Assembly: GCA_034723595.1 (NCBI GenBank)
Contig: JAYEPB010000078.1
Location: forward strand, 1-64,000
Source of the DNA: JAGLGH01 sp034723595
GTDB lineage: Archaea; Nanobdellota; Nanobdellia; Woesearchaeales; JAGLGH01
Length of the DNA: 64,000 nucleotides
Direction: 5' to 3'
Shown: piece after piece, positions 44,506 through 52,257 of the stretch
Layout of the letters: every line of letters starts with the position of its first letter
Position numbering within the stretch: position 1 is the first letter of the stretch
Notes under the pieces: generated by a model
Database searches by the model: none
Seen by the model: only the letters and a program-made list of their open reading frames with translations
What the model was told of the DNA's origin: nothing
Position numbers and translations under genes: made by a program

Positions 44506-44853
44506 TTACCACTTATCTATTTTTTCTTCAACCTTATCAGTCCAGTTTTGAATAATTTCTTTAATAATCTTCCTGATATTTGATCTTGAATTGCATTCAT
44601 AGGTATAAATATAACCTCCATTATCTAAATTCCTTTGATGCCTAATAATTATACCTTTCTCAGACAATTTTTTAACAGCTTTTTGTATTGTTGTAAGATT
44701 AAGATTTAATTTTTTTGATATAGAATTTGTTGTGCATTCTTTATTTGTATATTCTAGAAAATATTTCATTATCTTTAATTCTGTTCTGGTTAAACCTAAT
44801 CCACATTTAATAATGTCATCCAGGTTGAATTGTTTACATGCGAAATCTATCAT
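44506..44853 (-). CDS. Winged-helix transcriptional regulator
   Basis: 115 residues. LTRTELKIMKYFLEY and TTNSISKKLNLNLTTIQKAVKKL form a helix-turn-helix, and GIIIRHQRNLDNGGYIYTYE the wing. It resembles MarR/ArsR-type or transcription-factor-B-associated winged helices. The ATG overlaps the CDF transporter stop by four bases, so the two are in one operon and the regulator probably controls metal export. Cysteines near the N-terminus (Cys6, Cys17) and Cys40 could be sensors; this is speculative. Confidence 0.75.
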   Translation of the reverse strand: MIDFACKQFNLDDIIKCGLGLTRTELKIMKYFLEYTNKECTTNSISKKLNLNLTTIQKAVKKLSEKGIIIRHQRNLDNGGYIYTYECNSRSNIRKIIKEIIQNWTDKVEEKIDKW

Positions 44854-45920
44854 TTTCTAATCATTGAAATGTGACACTTTGGACATTTCATTTTTAAGCA
44901 AGGGGTTTCTCTATTATGTTTTATTGTATATCCGCATTTTGGACAAATACAATAACCACCTGGTCCTTTCCCTTGAGCACCAAAATGTTCTCTTTTAAAT
45001 TTACCTTTTTTTAACCATCCAAAACCTTTTCCAAAAATAATTTTTGAAACAACATCTTTAGATTGAAAATATGAATCTGTAACATCATAACTTTTTATTT
45101 GAATTGCTACATATTCAAGAACATCAATCTCTTTTATTAAGTCTTTTTTTATCTTTTCAGATATTTTTGTTGCTTTTTCTACATTTAAATCTGGAGGTAA
45201 TTCAATTTCTATATTCGCTGAAATTACTGGACCTCTTTTCTGGGTTTTTAAATTCCCTAGTGTAATTTCATTCTCTTTTAAAATATTTTTAATTTTATCT
45301 TCTATCTCATCATCTGCTTTTTTATCCAGTAAAGAATCTGTCGCTTCTTTTCCCAATTCAATAGATTCTTTAATAATATAAATTCCAATCAAGGCTGATA
45401 AAATTGAATCAATATATGCCCAATAAGGCATTATAAATAATCCTATTAAAACTGCTATTGAAGTATAAACATCAACCCTATCGTGGACACCATCTGAGAG
45501 TAAACTTATTGAATTTTCCTTTTTCCCATAATGGATCTTAAGTCTAGCTACTATTTCATTAGCAATAGCAGAAATTATCATAATCCCTACAGCTAAGTAA
45601 CTTAATGAAATAATCTCAGGTTTAATAAATCCTTTATATGATTTATATAAAATCCATAATCCTGTTAAAAATAACATTAAAGTTATAATTGTTCCAGATA
45701 AAACTTCATATTTATAATAACCATAAGGATGTTTTTTATCTTCTGGTCTTCTTGAAATTTTAATCCCAATAAAACTAATTCCAGATGAAAATACATCCAT
45801 CCCTGAATGAATCCCTTCTGCTAAAACAGAAACAGAACCAGTAAGAAATCCAATAATTAGTTTACCTACTGCTAAAAAAAGATTTACAAAGATTGATACT
45901 AAAGCAATTCCTTCTTTCAT
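44850..45920 (-). CDS. Cation-diffusion-facilitator efflux transporter with C-terminal zinc ribbon
   Basis: 356 residues from ATG 45920; the frame runs on to 46052, but that part lies in the left end of the insertion sequence and is not family-like. Six membrane helices with SVLAEGIHSGMDVFSSG (helix 2 metal site) and SLLSDGVHDRVDV (helix 5 site), then the cytoplasmic alpha-beta domain. An extra C-terminal tail has a rubredoxin-like zinc ribbon: CICPKCGY and CPKCH. It exports Zn2+, Mn2+ or Fe2+. The insertion of an IS just upstream may have removed or replaced its promoter. Confidence 0.88.
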   Translation of the reverse strand: MKEGIALVSIFVNLFLAVGKLIIGFLTGSVSVLAEGIHSGMDVFSSGISFIGIKISRRPEDKKHPYGYYKYEVLSGTIITLMLFLTGLWILYKSYKGFIKPEIISLSYLAVGIMIISAIANEIVARLKIHYGKKENSISLLSDGVHDRVDVYTSIAVLIGLFIMPYWAYIDSILSALIGIYIIKESIELGKEATDSLLDKKADDEIEDKIKNILKENEITLGNLKTQKRGPVISANIEIELPPDLNVEKATKISEKIKKDLIKEIDVLEYVAIQIKSYDVTDSYFQSKDVVSKIIFGKGFGWLKKGKFKREHFGAQGKGPGGYCICPKCGYTIKHNRETPCLKMKCPKCHISMIRK

Positions 45921-45930
45921 TGTCTTGAGC

Positions 45931-46610
45931 AAGGATACTACACACTTTAGTGTGTATAGGAATTGCGTAGCACAATCCTTGCGTTTCCTCCGTAAAGTTT
46001 TTCTAACATTGTGATTATAATAAGAGTGCGCAACGAAATTTGGCGCGTGCACTCAAATTTTTTGCAATTTGATGAGCGTGAGCTGTAAAAATTTTTCGTC
46101 GCGCGGAGGCGAACGAAAGTGGAATTTGTGAATGTTGAATTAAAACATTATAACCATAAGGTTGGAATAAATTATTGGCATCTTGAGTTTACGACCAAAT
46201 ATCGTTATAAGATGTTTGGTAAGTTCAAGTATAAAAGCCTTATTGAAGCTTGTATACGTAAAGTTGCTCATAGACATAACATTGAAATCCATGTAATTAA
46301 TGTTATGCCTGAACACATTCATATACTTGTTACTTTGCCAAAGGGTGTGGATGATGAAAAAGCTTTTCAACTTCTTAAAGGCGCTTCATCATACTATTTC
46401 TTTAACAACCATCCTAAAGCTCGTTTAAGATATCCTCAAGGACATCTCTGGAGCAGAGGTGGTTGCGCTGTAACAGTTGGTTATAATCAATTCAGCGAAA
46501 CTGAACAATATATTCTGCAACAAGCAGAGCACCATGGTCTTGCTTGCTAGGCCAACTTAGTGACCTTTATGGGATACTGTGGACTTTAGTCCACAGAGGA
46601 GGTCATTTTA
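45931..46610 (+). mobile_element. IS200-type insertion sequence (IS200/IS605 family, TnpA only)
   Basis: The element carries one HUH transposase gene and a subterminal hairpin at each end: left acacac-ttta-gtgtgt at 45940-45955, right ctgtggac-ttta-gtccacag at 46577-46596, both with the same ttta loop. There are no terminal inverted repeats, as expected. There is no tnpB. I cannot fix the exact cleavage sites; boundaries are approximate. It lies between the CDF gene and the thioredoxin gene. Confidence 0.75.
46119..46550 (+). CDS. tnpA: IS200/IS605-family TnpA transposase
   Basis: 143 residues from GTG 46119, preceded by gcggaggc. HUH motif EHIHILV and the catalytic tyrosine in QYILQQAEHHG are both present, as is GHLWSRGGCAVTVG. 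It performs single-strand peel-and-paste transposition guided by the end hairpins. Full length and intact, so the element could be active. Confidence 0.92.
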   Translation: MEFVNVELKHYNHKVGINYWHLEFTTKYRYKMFGKFKYKSLIEACIRKVAHRHNIEIHVINVMPEHIHILVTLPKGVDDEKAFQLLKGASSYYFFNNHPKARLRYPQGHLWSRGGCAVTVGYNQFSETEQYILQQAEHHGLAC

Positions 46611-46623
46611 TGCTATTCATTCT

Positions 46624-46956
46624 TTATTCTAGGCTCTTCATGATTTCATCAATTTTCTGTTTTAAAATCTCCTTTTGCGCAAAGCCAGTTATTCTATCAA
46701 TCTCCTTGCCTTCTTTTGTGATGACTAAACAAGGTATTCCTTGTATCTGAAATTGATTTGCAAGTTCTGGGTCATCTTCTGTGCTTATCTTAGCAAATTT
46801 TAATTTACCTTCATAGTCATTACTTAATTCTTCAAATACTGGGCCCATCATCTGGCAAGGACCGCACCAAGATGCCCAGAAGTCAATTATCACTGGAATC
46901 TGTGAATTAGTTATTTCTTCCTGAAAATTGTTTTTATCTATCTTTTTAATTGCCAT
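46624..46956 (-). CDS. trxA: Thioredoxin
   Basis: 110 residues with the active site WASWCGPCQMMGP and the cis-proline region QGIPCLVITKEGK. It reduces protein disulfides in the cytoplasm. A strong ribosome-binding aaaggagg lies just upstream. The cis-Pro is followed by cysteine, which is less common. The gene follows the right end of the IS200-type element, convergent to its transposase. Confidence 0.92.
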   Translation of the reverse strand: MAIKKIDKNNFQEEITNSQIPVIIDFWASWCGPCQMMGPVFEELSNDYEGKLKFAKISTEDDPELANQFQIQGIPCLVITKEGKEIDRITGFAQKEILKQKIDEIMKSLE

Positions 46957-47094
46957 TTTGATTTTCCTCCTTTTGGTCTTTATTAGCAGTACTGATAGAA
47001 ATCTGAAGTACTATTTAAATGTTTTTGAGTACTTATCAAATCCTTGCAAAAATAGAGATACTCTTCCTAAACATAGGAGATGGATACTCTGAAA

Positions 47095-47847
47095 TCATGG
47101 TTTTGCAACCAACCACATACTCTCAAAAAAACTCCAAAAAGATTCAGCTATTTGTTTACTCTGGATTAAAACTGCTCTTGATTCTTCACTATAAGTTATA
47201 ATCAATATTTTTTCTTTTGATATTACAATAGTTGAGGGTGTAATTGTTTCAATAAATCTTAATTTTGTATGAGGAATGCCTTTGAATATATCTGAGATAC
47301 TCCTATATTTGTTATTATAAACTAATCTGGTTCTAATTTCTTTTTTAGCTTTTTTCATATAAAACCGCCTAACCATTAATTCATATTTTTTCCCAAATGG
47401 ACCTTTGGCTCCAAAAACCAGATATTCATCGCCTTTTGTTAGATTATCAATAAAATCCAGCATTGCTGTTTCAATACCTTTGTATCCCTGATACATAGTT
47501 GTTTCCTGAATTTCACTTACTATTTCCTTTTTCAAACTAAGTTCAGGAATAATTTTCTTAATCTCTTCAGTTTCTTTTTCCAGTTCTTTCTTCTTCTCAT
47601 CCATGTAATCTAAGAGCCTTTTTGGATCAGTGGCTTGAAAATACTTAACATTATTTTTGATAATATGCGAAACTAATCCTTTTTGCTCTAATCTTTCCAG
47701 AATTACATATACTTTAGAACTTGTTATATGTGATTTGTCAATAATTTTGCCTACAGAACTAACTCCTAAATCTAATAGTGCCATATAAACCCTAACTTCT
47801 CCTCCAGTCATCCCTATTTTTTCCAGTAATTTAGTATCAATCTCCAT
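47095..47847 (-). CDS. TrmB-family transcriptional regulator
   Basis: 250 residues from ATG 47847, about 28 bases after the TATA-like atatttaaatatt (47871-47883); the frame extends to 47904 but would start before the promoter. HTH: LLEKIGMTGGEVRVYMALLD and ITSSKVYVILERLEQKGLVS; coiled linker DEKKKELEKETEEIKKI; then an effector domain with TMYQGYKGIETAM and GDEYLVFGAKGPFG. It is divergent from the methyltransferase/transglutaminase-like genes and shares a 71-base intergenic region with them, so it may control that unit. Confidence 0.85.
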   Translation of the reverse strand: MEIDTKLLEKIGMTGGEVRVYMALLDLGVSSVGKIIDKSHITSSKVYVILERLEQKGLVSHIIKNNVKYFQATDPKRLLDYMDEKKKELEKETEEIKKIIPELSLKKEIVSEIQETTMYQGYKGIETAMLDFIDNLTKGDEYLVFGAKGPFGKKYELMVRRFYMKKAKKEIRTRLVYNNKYRSISDIFKGIPHTKLRFIETITPSTIVISKEKILIITYSEESRAVLIQSKQIAESFWSFFESMWLVAKP

Positions 47848-47918
47848 GTTACTTCTCTCTAAGGGGGAGATAATATTTAAATATTCCGGTTTCTTCCTAA
47901 TCATCAGAGGATTATATT

Positions 47919-48662
47919 ATGTCAGAACAGGATTTCACAAAGATTGGAAGAGAATATGATCAGATTTATAGGGCAAAGATGAGTGATTTAGAAGCAATCA
48001 CATTAGATGTGCTTGAGACTTTGAAACCAGATAAAAAAGTTAAAGTATGCGATGTTGGCGCAGGTACAGGGTTAGTTGCAGACTTATTAAAACAAGCAGG
48101 GTGGAATTTTGATTATTTAGGTATAGAACCATCTGCGCTTTATGAGCAGCTTAAAGATAGAGTTGGAATTGAAAAATCATTAAGAGATACTTCTGATTTA
48201 CTAAAATCATTTAATGGATCATTTGATGCAGTTATTTACTCAAAATCGCTTCATGAAATATTAATCAGCAAATTACTTGCCCATTATAAGTTGGAATCTA
48301 ATAAAGATTTGCATGATTTATACTTGCAAGAATCAGATAGTTATCAATCAAGAAAACAATTAGCACTAAGAGAGGTTTTGGAAGATTCATTTAATTCTCT
48401 AAGACCCACTGGATTTGTAGTTGTTTCAGATATGGAATATCCAGATTATTTAAGCAAAATAACAATCTCTGAAAGTGTCAAATATGTTTATCAAACATTC
48501 AAACATCTTAATTATAGGGAACAAACATTGCCAATAATTGAAATTGAAACAGCAATAGAAACTACTCCCTGGAGAATTATTGATAGAAGAGAGACTGCTA
48601 AAAGAAAAGATCCAAATATCAAAACTAAAGTTTATAGTCTGGCAATTCAGAAAGTGATGTAA
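47919..48662 (+). CDS. Class I SAM-dependent methyltransferase
   Basis: 247 residues. Motif I VCDVGAGTGLVADLLK, motif II YLGIEPSALYEQL and a motif IV-like FDAVIYSKSLHEI. An insert of about 50 helical residues follows (LLAHYKLESNKDLHDLYLQE). Substrate unknown. It is the first gene of a unit with the transglutaminase-like gene, which begins two bases after its stop, and perhaps the cupin gene. TATA-like sequence overlaps that of the divergent TrmB gene. Confidence 0.8.
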   Translation: MSEQDFTKIGREYDQIYRAKMSDLEAITLDVLETLKPDKKVKVCDVGAGTGLVADLLKQAGWNFDYLGIEPSALYEQLKDRVGIEKSLRDTSDLLKSFNGSFDAVIYSKSLHEILISKLLAHYKLESNKDLHDLYLQESDSYQSRKQLALREVLEDSFNSLRPTGFVVVSDMEYPDYLSKITISESVKYVYQTFKHLNYREQTLPIIEIETAIETTPWRIIDRRETAKRKDPNIKTKVYSLAIQKVM

Positions 48663-48663
48663 A

Positions 48664-49275
48664 ATGCTTCAAGATCATCTGGCTAAAAAACAACTTGAAG
48701 TTATTGATGAGAAATTTGTTGAATGGACTGCTGGCGTAAGTAAAACTGATGCAAGAATTAATATTTTTAATAATCTATTAAATATTCCTTATGGAATCAA
48801 TCTTAATATACATGATGTCAGGAATTGCAGCAGAATTTTTGATGAGAAGATGGCTCATTGTATTCCAAAACATTTTATCTTAGCTCACATGTTTCAAAAA
48901 CTGGGTCTAGAAGTTAAGCTAATAAGTATCCCATTTAACTGGAATTCTTTTTCAGAATATCTTCCTAAACAGATAAGAAAAAAGGCAGAGAATTTGCCAG
49001 ACTCTTTGCACTTGGCCTGTGAATGTAAAATCAATAATAGATGGATTTTAGTAGATTGTTCATTGGATTCAAAACTAAAAGCATTAGGATTTCATATTAA
49101 TGATAATTGGGATGGATACTCTAATACAATCCCTGCTGTAGTGCCAAATCAGATTTTGAGACACAATACTGTAGATGAAAGACTGGAGTTGGAAAAGAGA
49201 TTTTCTGCAAAAAATTGCAATAAAATACAATTCTTTAATCTTTTAAACAGATATCTGGCTCAGTTAAGACTTTAA
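48664..49275 (+). CDS. Transglutaminase-like cysteine peptidase-fold protein
   Basis: 203 residues. The catalytic order Cys-His-Asp is visible: KMAHCIPKHFILAHMFQKLG, with Cys before a helix, then SLHLACECKINNRWILVDCS, with His and Asp on the next strands. This is the layout of the transglutaminase-like superfamily, whose members act as peptidases, amidases or cross-linking enzymes. No signal peptide, so intracellular. Tightly linked to the methyltransferase gene. Confidence 0.65.
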   Translation: MLQDHLAKKQLEVIDEKFVEWTAGVSKTDARINIFNNLLNIPYGINLNIHDVRNCSRIFDEKMAHCIPKHFILAHMFQKLGLEVKLISIPFNWNSFSEYLPKQIRKKAENLPDSLHLACECKINNRWILVDCSLDSKLKALGFHINDNWDGYSNTIPAVVPNQILRHNTVDERLELEKRFSAKNCNKIQFFNLLNRYLAQLRL

Positions 49276-49347
49276 TGTTATTAGCAATATTACTCAGAGC
49301 CAAATCTAATAGATAAATTTATATAAAAACTGAATCTAATTATAATT

Positions 49348-49668
49348 ATGATTATCAAAGGAAAAGATGCAAATCAAAAAAAAGCAGGAGTCATGAATAT
49401 TAATGAATATAAAATAAATTCAGATTTTAGTGGGTCTCTTATTGAAATCAATGGAGATCATGGAGCATTAAAATGCTTAAAAGAAGATAGGATTTATTTT
49501 ATAATTGAAGGTAATGGAAAATTTGTCATTAACAATCAAGAAAGTGCTGTTTCTGCTAATGATTTAATATTCATTTCAAAGAACACTTCTTATAATATTA
49601 TAGGAAAAATGAGATATTTTTTGATTTGCTCACCTGAATTTAATCCTGATGATGATGTATTTTTTTAA
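49348..49668 (+). CDS. Cupin-domain small protein
   Basis: 106 residues. Jelly-roll strands are seen with IEINGDHGALKCLKEDRIYF, IEGNGKFVINNQESAVSAND and LIFISKNTSYNI. The classical histidine ligands of cupin motif 1 are largely missing (only His39), so it may be a binding rather than a metal-dependent catalytic cupin. A TATA-like aaatttatataaa at 49315-49327 lies about 24 bases before ATG 49348, so it has its own leaderless transcript. Confidence 0.7.
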   Translation: MIIKGKDANQKKAGVMNINEYKINSDFSGSLIEINGDHGALKCLKEDRIYFIIEGNGKFVINNQESAVSANDLIFISKNTSYNIIGKMRYFLICSPEFNPDDDVFF

Positions 49669-49680
49669 TATATTTTATAC

Positions 49681-49768
49681 CACCAGTCTGTGACTGGTGT
49701 AATCAAGTAGTATTAAATATGCTCAATAGGGAGTGACCCTCGGCGAAGCCGAGCATGCCACCAGTCAC
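49681..49768. repeat. Nested palindromic element, possible remnant of a mobile element
   Basis: Three related structures occur in 88 bases: caccagtc-tgt-gactggtg (49681-49699), ctcggc-gaa-gccgag (49739-49753) and a second half caccagtcac (49759-49768) that can pair with 49690-49699. Alternative pairings are therefore possible. The locally GC-rich hairpin differs from the surroundings. No gene is seen in the 205-base gap. It may be a miniature inverted-repeat element or IS-end remnant, or a terminator for the cupin gene. Confidence 0.45.
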
Positions 49769-49873
49769 GGACTTTTGACAGCTTTGTTATTGCTTCACAA
49801 TATTTTTTAATATTAAAATCCTTAAATTTAATAATCCCAAAAGTTTATAAATAAAGTGTGGTTTCCAATTAAT

Positions 49874-50230
49874 ATGGCAATTGAAAAATACTTAGTAAAA
49901 CGTGAAGTAACATTTCCTGACCATAATAATCCAACGTTTTTTGAAGCACTAATTGTAAATTCAGATAAGTCAATATTAGATTTAGGAGGTCAAGTACAGT
50001 GTGAAGTCTATTCTTCTAATACTCCTTATGAATTAGGGAAGAAGGTGGGTTCAAAAGATAAGAATCAATATCTGGGTGCATATTTTGATGATAGGTTACC
50101 TCCTGAGTTAAAAACAGTAATGATATTTAAGGATAGGCATATTGTCAGATATTCTCCACTTGGTAATGATGTTAAACACACAGAACAATTTGATCAAGGG
50201 GTTATTGATGCATTGACTTCAGATAAATAA
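49874..50230 (+). CDS. Hypothetical protein
   Basis: 118 residues from ATG 49874, about 28 bases after the TATA-like tttataaata (49844-49853); the frame could also begin at GTG 49856, which is too near the TATA box. The chain is a mix of strands and helices with LDLGGQVQCEVYSSN and DRLPPELKTVMIFKDRH. No family recognised. The stop overlaps the start of a following frameshifted gene as TAATG. Confidence 0.55.
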   Translation: MAIEKYLVKREVTFPDHNNPTFFEALIVNSDKSILDLGGQVQCEVYSSNTPYELGKKVGSKDKNQYLGAYFDDRLPPELKTVMIFKDRHIVRYSPLGNDVKHTEQFDQGVIDALTSDK

Positions 50231-50393
50231 TGGTTTCTCGTATTGAAAACTTTGAAAATCTATAGGGTTTTTCAAAGACTATCTCTCTTGGGAAAATAGG
50301 AATGCAATCGATAATGAAGATGAAGAATATTTTAAGCATAGTTTATTTCCTAAATTCATGAAAGAATCTTATGGTTTAAATATTATAGAATAG
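50230..50393 (+). pseudogene. Frameshifted small gene coupled to the preceding gene
   Basis: ATG 50230 overlaps the previous stop and encodes MVSRIENFENL before a stop at 50263-50265. In another frame the sequence then continues FKDYLSWENRNAIDNEDE and EYFKHSLFPKFMKESYGLN to a stop at 50391-50393, with protein-like composition. A one- or two-base change near 50260-50275 (tatagggtttttc) would join them to about 52 residues. Either recent decay or a sequencing error. No known family. Confidence 0.45.
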
Positions 50394-50428
50394 AAAAGCA
50401 TTTAAAGAATGTTATTAAATCAAATTCT

Positions 50429-51406
50429 ATGGTAAATTATGAAAAACAACTTGCAAAAACAGCGCTTGACATATCAGCAGTAAAGCTTGATCCAAATAAT
50501 CCTTTCAAGTGGGCATCAGAATATTTTATGCCAATATATAATGACAACAGGATTCTTCTCGGAAGTTTTGAGAACAGAAAACTTGCTTCAGAGGCTTTGA
50601 AGGATATTGTGAAGCGCAAGAATATTGAATATGATATGGTTGCCGGAACACCGACTGCAGGCATAGCTCCAGCAGTAGGGCTTGCTTCTTTGCTTGATTG
50701 TCCGGTTGTTATTCCTGAGAATGGTAGGGTATTTTGTTTTGATGATGAGGTCAATAATTATCTTCTTGGAAGGATTGGGGATTTAGGGGATAATTTTGAT
50801 ATGATAGCGAGCACATCTCCCTATGGCATTGTTCCAGGGGTCATGCTTGCAAATAAAATGGAGCTTCCTTTTATCTATGTAAGACCTAAGAAAAAAGAGC
50901 ATGGCATGGGCAAGCAGATTGAAGGTGTATCCCCAAAAGACAAGAGGGTATTTCTTGTTGATTATCATATAGGCAATAATTATTTACTTCCTGCAGTAAG
51001 GGCTATACTTAAGGAAAATGGGGGATTGCATGATGTTGTAGGTATAAATGAAAATATTTCTGATATTCTCAAGCCAGTTTCTTTGAAAAATAAGTCTGTA
51101 ATAGCTGTTGAGGATGTTGTCAGTACAGGCGGAAGCTGTGTAAAGGAGATAAATAATTACAGGAAGCTTGGAGCAGATGTAAAGCATTGCTTGACTCTTT
51201 ATGGTTATGGTATGAAGAAAGCTTTTGACTTATTTGAGGAAAATGGTGTTGCTTTGGATTCTGCTTATTCGTATGATGCAGTAGTTAGGGAAGCGGAAGA
51301 TACAGGATATATCTCAAAGCAGGATGTGAAGCTTCTTAAGGAATGGATCAAAGACCCTTTTGGCTGGGGAGAGAAGCTTGGTTTTAAGAGGGTTGTTAAG
51401 AAATAA
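50429..51406 (+). CDS. Orotate-phosphoribosyltransferase-like protein with internal duplications
   Basis: 325 residues, against about 200 for PyrE. The PRPP motif VIAVEDVVSTGGS is in the C-terminal half, and the N-terminus has the PyrE-like KWASEYFMPIYNDNR. Two segments are each present twice: YDMVAGTPTAGIAPAVGLAS and FDMIASTSPYGIVPGVMLAN; then KDKRVFLVDYHIGNNYLLPA and KNKSVIAVEDVVSTGGSCVK. The order is A1-A2-B1-B2, so half-domains were duplicated in place. Only B2 keeps the full PRPP signature. It may make orotidylate or act on another base; the duplication may have created a built-in pseudo-dimer. A TATA-like catttaaaga at 50399-50408 precedes the ATG. Confidence 0.7.
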   Translation: MVNYEKQLAKTALDISAVKLDPNNPFKWASEYFMPIYNDNRILLGSFENRKLASEALKDIVKRKNIEYDMVAGTPTAGIAPAVGLASLLDCPVVIPENGRVFCFDDEVNNYLLGRIGDLGDNFDMIASTSPYGIVPGVMLANKMELPFIYVRPKKKEHGMGKQIEGVSPKDKRVFLVDYHIGNNYLLPAVRAILKENGGLHDVVGINENISDILKPVSLKNKSVIAVEDVVSTGGSCVKEINNYRKLGADVKHCLTLYGYGMKKAFDLFEENGVALDSAYSYDAVVREAEDTGYISKQDVKLLKEWIKDPFGWGEKLGFKRVVKK

Positions 51407-51437
51407 GATTGTTTTCTTTTTCTTCTTTTCTTGCGAA

Positions 51438-51476
51438 ATATTTATATACTTCAACGCATTTGCGTATATTAACGCA
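51438..51476 (+). promoter_or_regulatory. Promoter and operator-like repeat of the toxin-antitoxin locus
   Basis: A TATA-like tatttatatac (51439-51449) is followed by the perfect inverted repeat acgca-tt-tgcgt (51454-51465) and a further half-site acgca at 51472-51476. It lies 20-40 bases before the first antitoxin start, where ribbon-helix-helix antitoxins usually bind to repress their own operon. Confidence 0.55.
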
Positions 51477-51495
51477 CAATAAAGAGGTATCAAAC

Positions 51496-51651
51496 ATGAA
51501 AAGATTTACTGTATCTATACCAAAAGAGCTTAAATACAAGTTAGATAAATTACCAGATGTTAACTGGCCAATGGTCATTAGGGATGCAATAAAGGAAAAA
51601 GTAGAAAAACTTGAAAAATTCGAAGCATTAGAAAGAAAGGGTGAATTGTAA
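51496..51651 (+). CDS. Short ribbon-helix-helix antitoxin-like protein
   Basis: 51 residues from ATG 51496, preceded by gaggtatca. FTVSIPKELKYKLDKLPDVN and WPMVIRDAIKEKVEKLEKFE follow the strand-helix-helix pattern of ribbon-helix-helix DNA-binding antitoxins. It is paralogous to the N-terminal part of the next protein (shared VNWxxVxRxxxxxK). The next ATG follows the stop at once. It probably represses the locus and may assist in neutralising the toxin. Confidence 0.7.
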   Translation: MKRFTVSIPKELKYKLDKLPDVNWPMVIRDAIKEKVEKLEKFEALERKGEL

Positions 51652-51954
51652 ATGGTGAGCATTACTGTTCCTTTGGATGACAAGCTTTTTGTAAAATTAA
51701 AGCAATTTTCATGGGTAAACTGGTCTGAGGTTGCAAGGGAGAAATTGATGAAGCGCGAAATCTTTGATAAGTATATAAAAACAAAAAAAATATCTAAAGA
51801 GGATGAGAGATTTTGCGAAGAGATTGATTGGCATCCTGTTGATGAACTTCCTTTGAAAAAAGAATTTATCGAAAGACTCAAGAAGGCGCAGTCTAGACCA
51901 GATGGGAAATCAATGACTCCAGAGGAATTTAACAAGTGGTGTGAAGAGTTATGA
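51652..51954 (+). CDS. Antitoxin with N-terminal ribbon-helix-helix and toxin-binding tail
   Basis: 100 residues. SITVPLDDKLFVKLKQFSWV and NWSEVAREKLMKRE form the N-terminal ribbon-helix-helix; the rest (RFCEEIDWHPVDELPLKKEF to PEEFNKWCEEL) is acidic and extended, as expected for a toxin-wrapping tail. Its stop overlaps the toxin ATG by four bases. Together with the 51-residue paralogue this gives two DNA-binding antitoxin subunits for one toxin. Confidence 0.75.
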   Translation: MVSITVPLDDKLFVKLKQFSWVNWSEVAREKLMKREIFDKYIKTKKISKEDERFCEEIDWHPVDELPLKKEFIERLKKAQSRPDGKSMTPEEFNKWCEEL

Positions 51955-52214
51955 TGCTTGATATTTCAAGGCTTCGGAAGAATTTAGGAAGACTCAAAAG
52001 CAAAAATCCATCTTTATTCAAAGCTGTTCAGAAGAAGATTAATCAAATCGCTTTTTGTGATGAAATATCTATTGAGCATTTTAAGAATCTTAAGGGGAAC
52101 ATAAGCGGTCTTAAGCGTGTTCATATTGGCAGCTTTGTCCTTACCTTTCAAGTCAAGAACGGAATGGTAATCTTCTATAATTTTGACCATCATGATAGAA
52201 TATATAACAAATAA
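51951..52214 (+). CDS. RelE/ParE-superfamily toxin
   Basis: 87 residues. LKSKNPSLFKAVQKKINQIA, EHFKNLKGNISGLKRVHIGS, FVLTFQVKNGMVIFYNFDHHDRIY show the RelE/ParE fold, with the basic GLKRVHIGSFVLTF strand and a C-terminal DHHDRIY like the catalytic tail of mRNA-cleaving RelE members. It would stop translation by cutting ribosome-bound mRNA. Follows its antitoxin with an ATGA junction. Confidence 0.85.
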   Translation: MMLDISRLRKNLGRLKSKNPSLFKAVQKKINQIAFCDEISIEHFKNLKGNISGLKRVHIGSFVLTFQVKNGMVIFYNFDHHDRIYNK

Positions 52215-52257
52215 AATCAAAAATAATCTCTAAATTAATTAAGAAAAAAATAAGAAA

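Noticed and set aside
45921..46052. Upstream extension of the cation-diffusion transporter
   Set aside because: It lies within the left end of the IS200-type element, including its hairpin.
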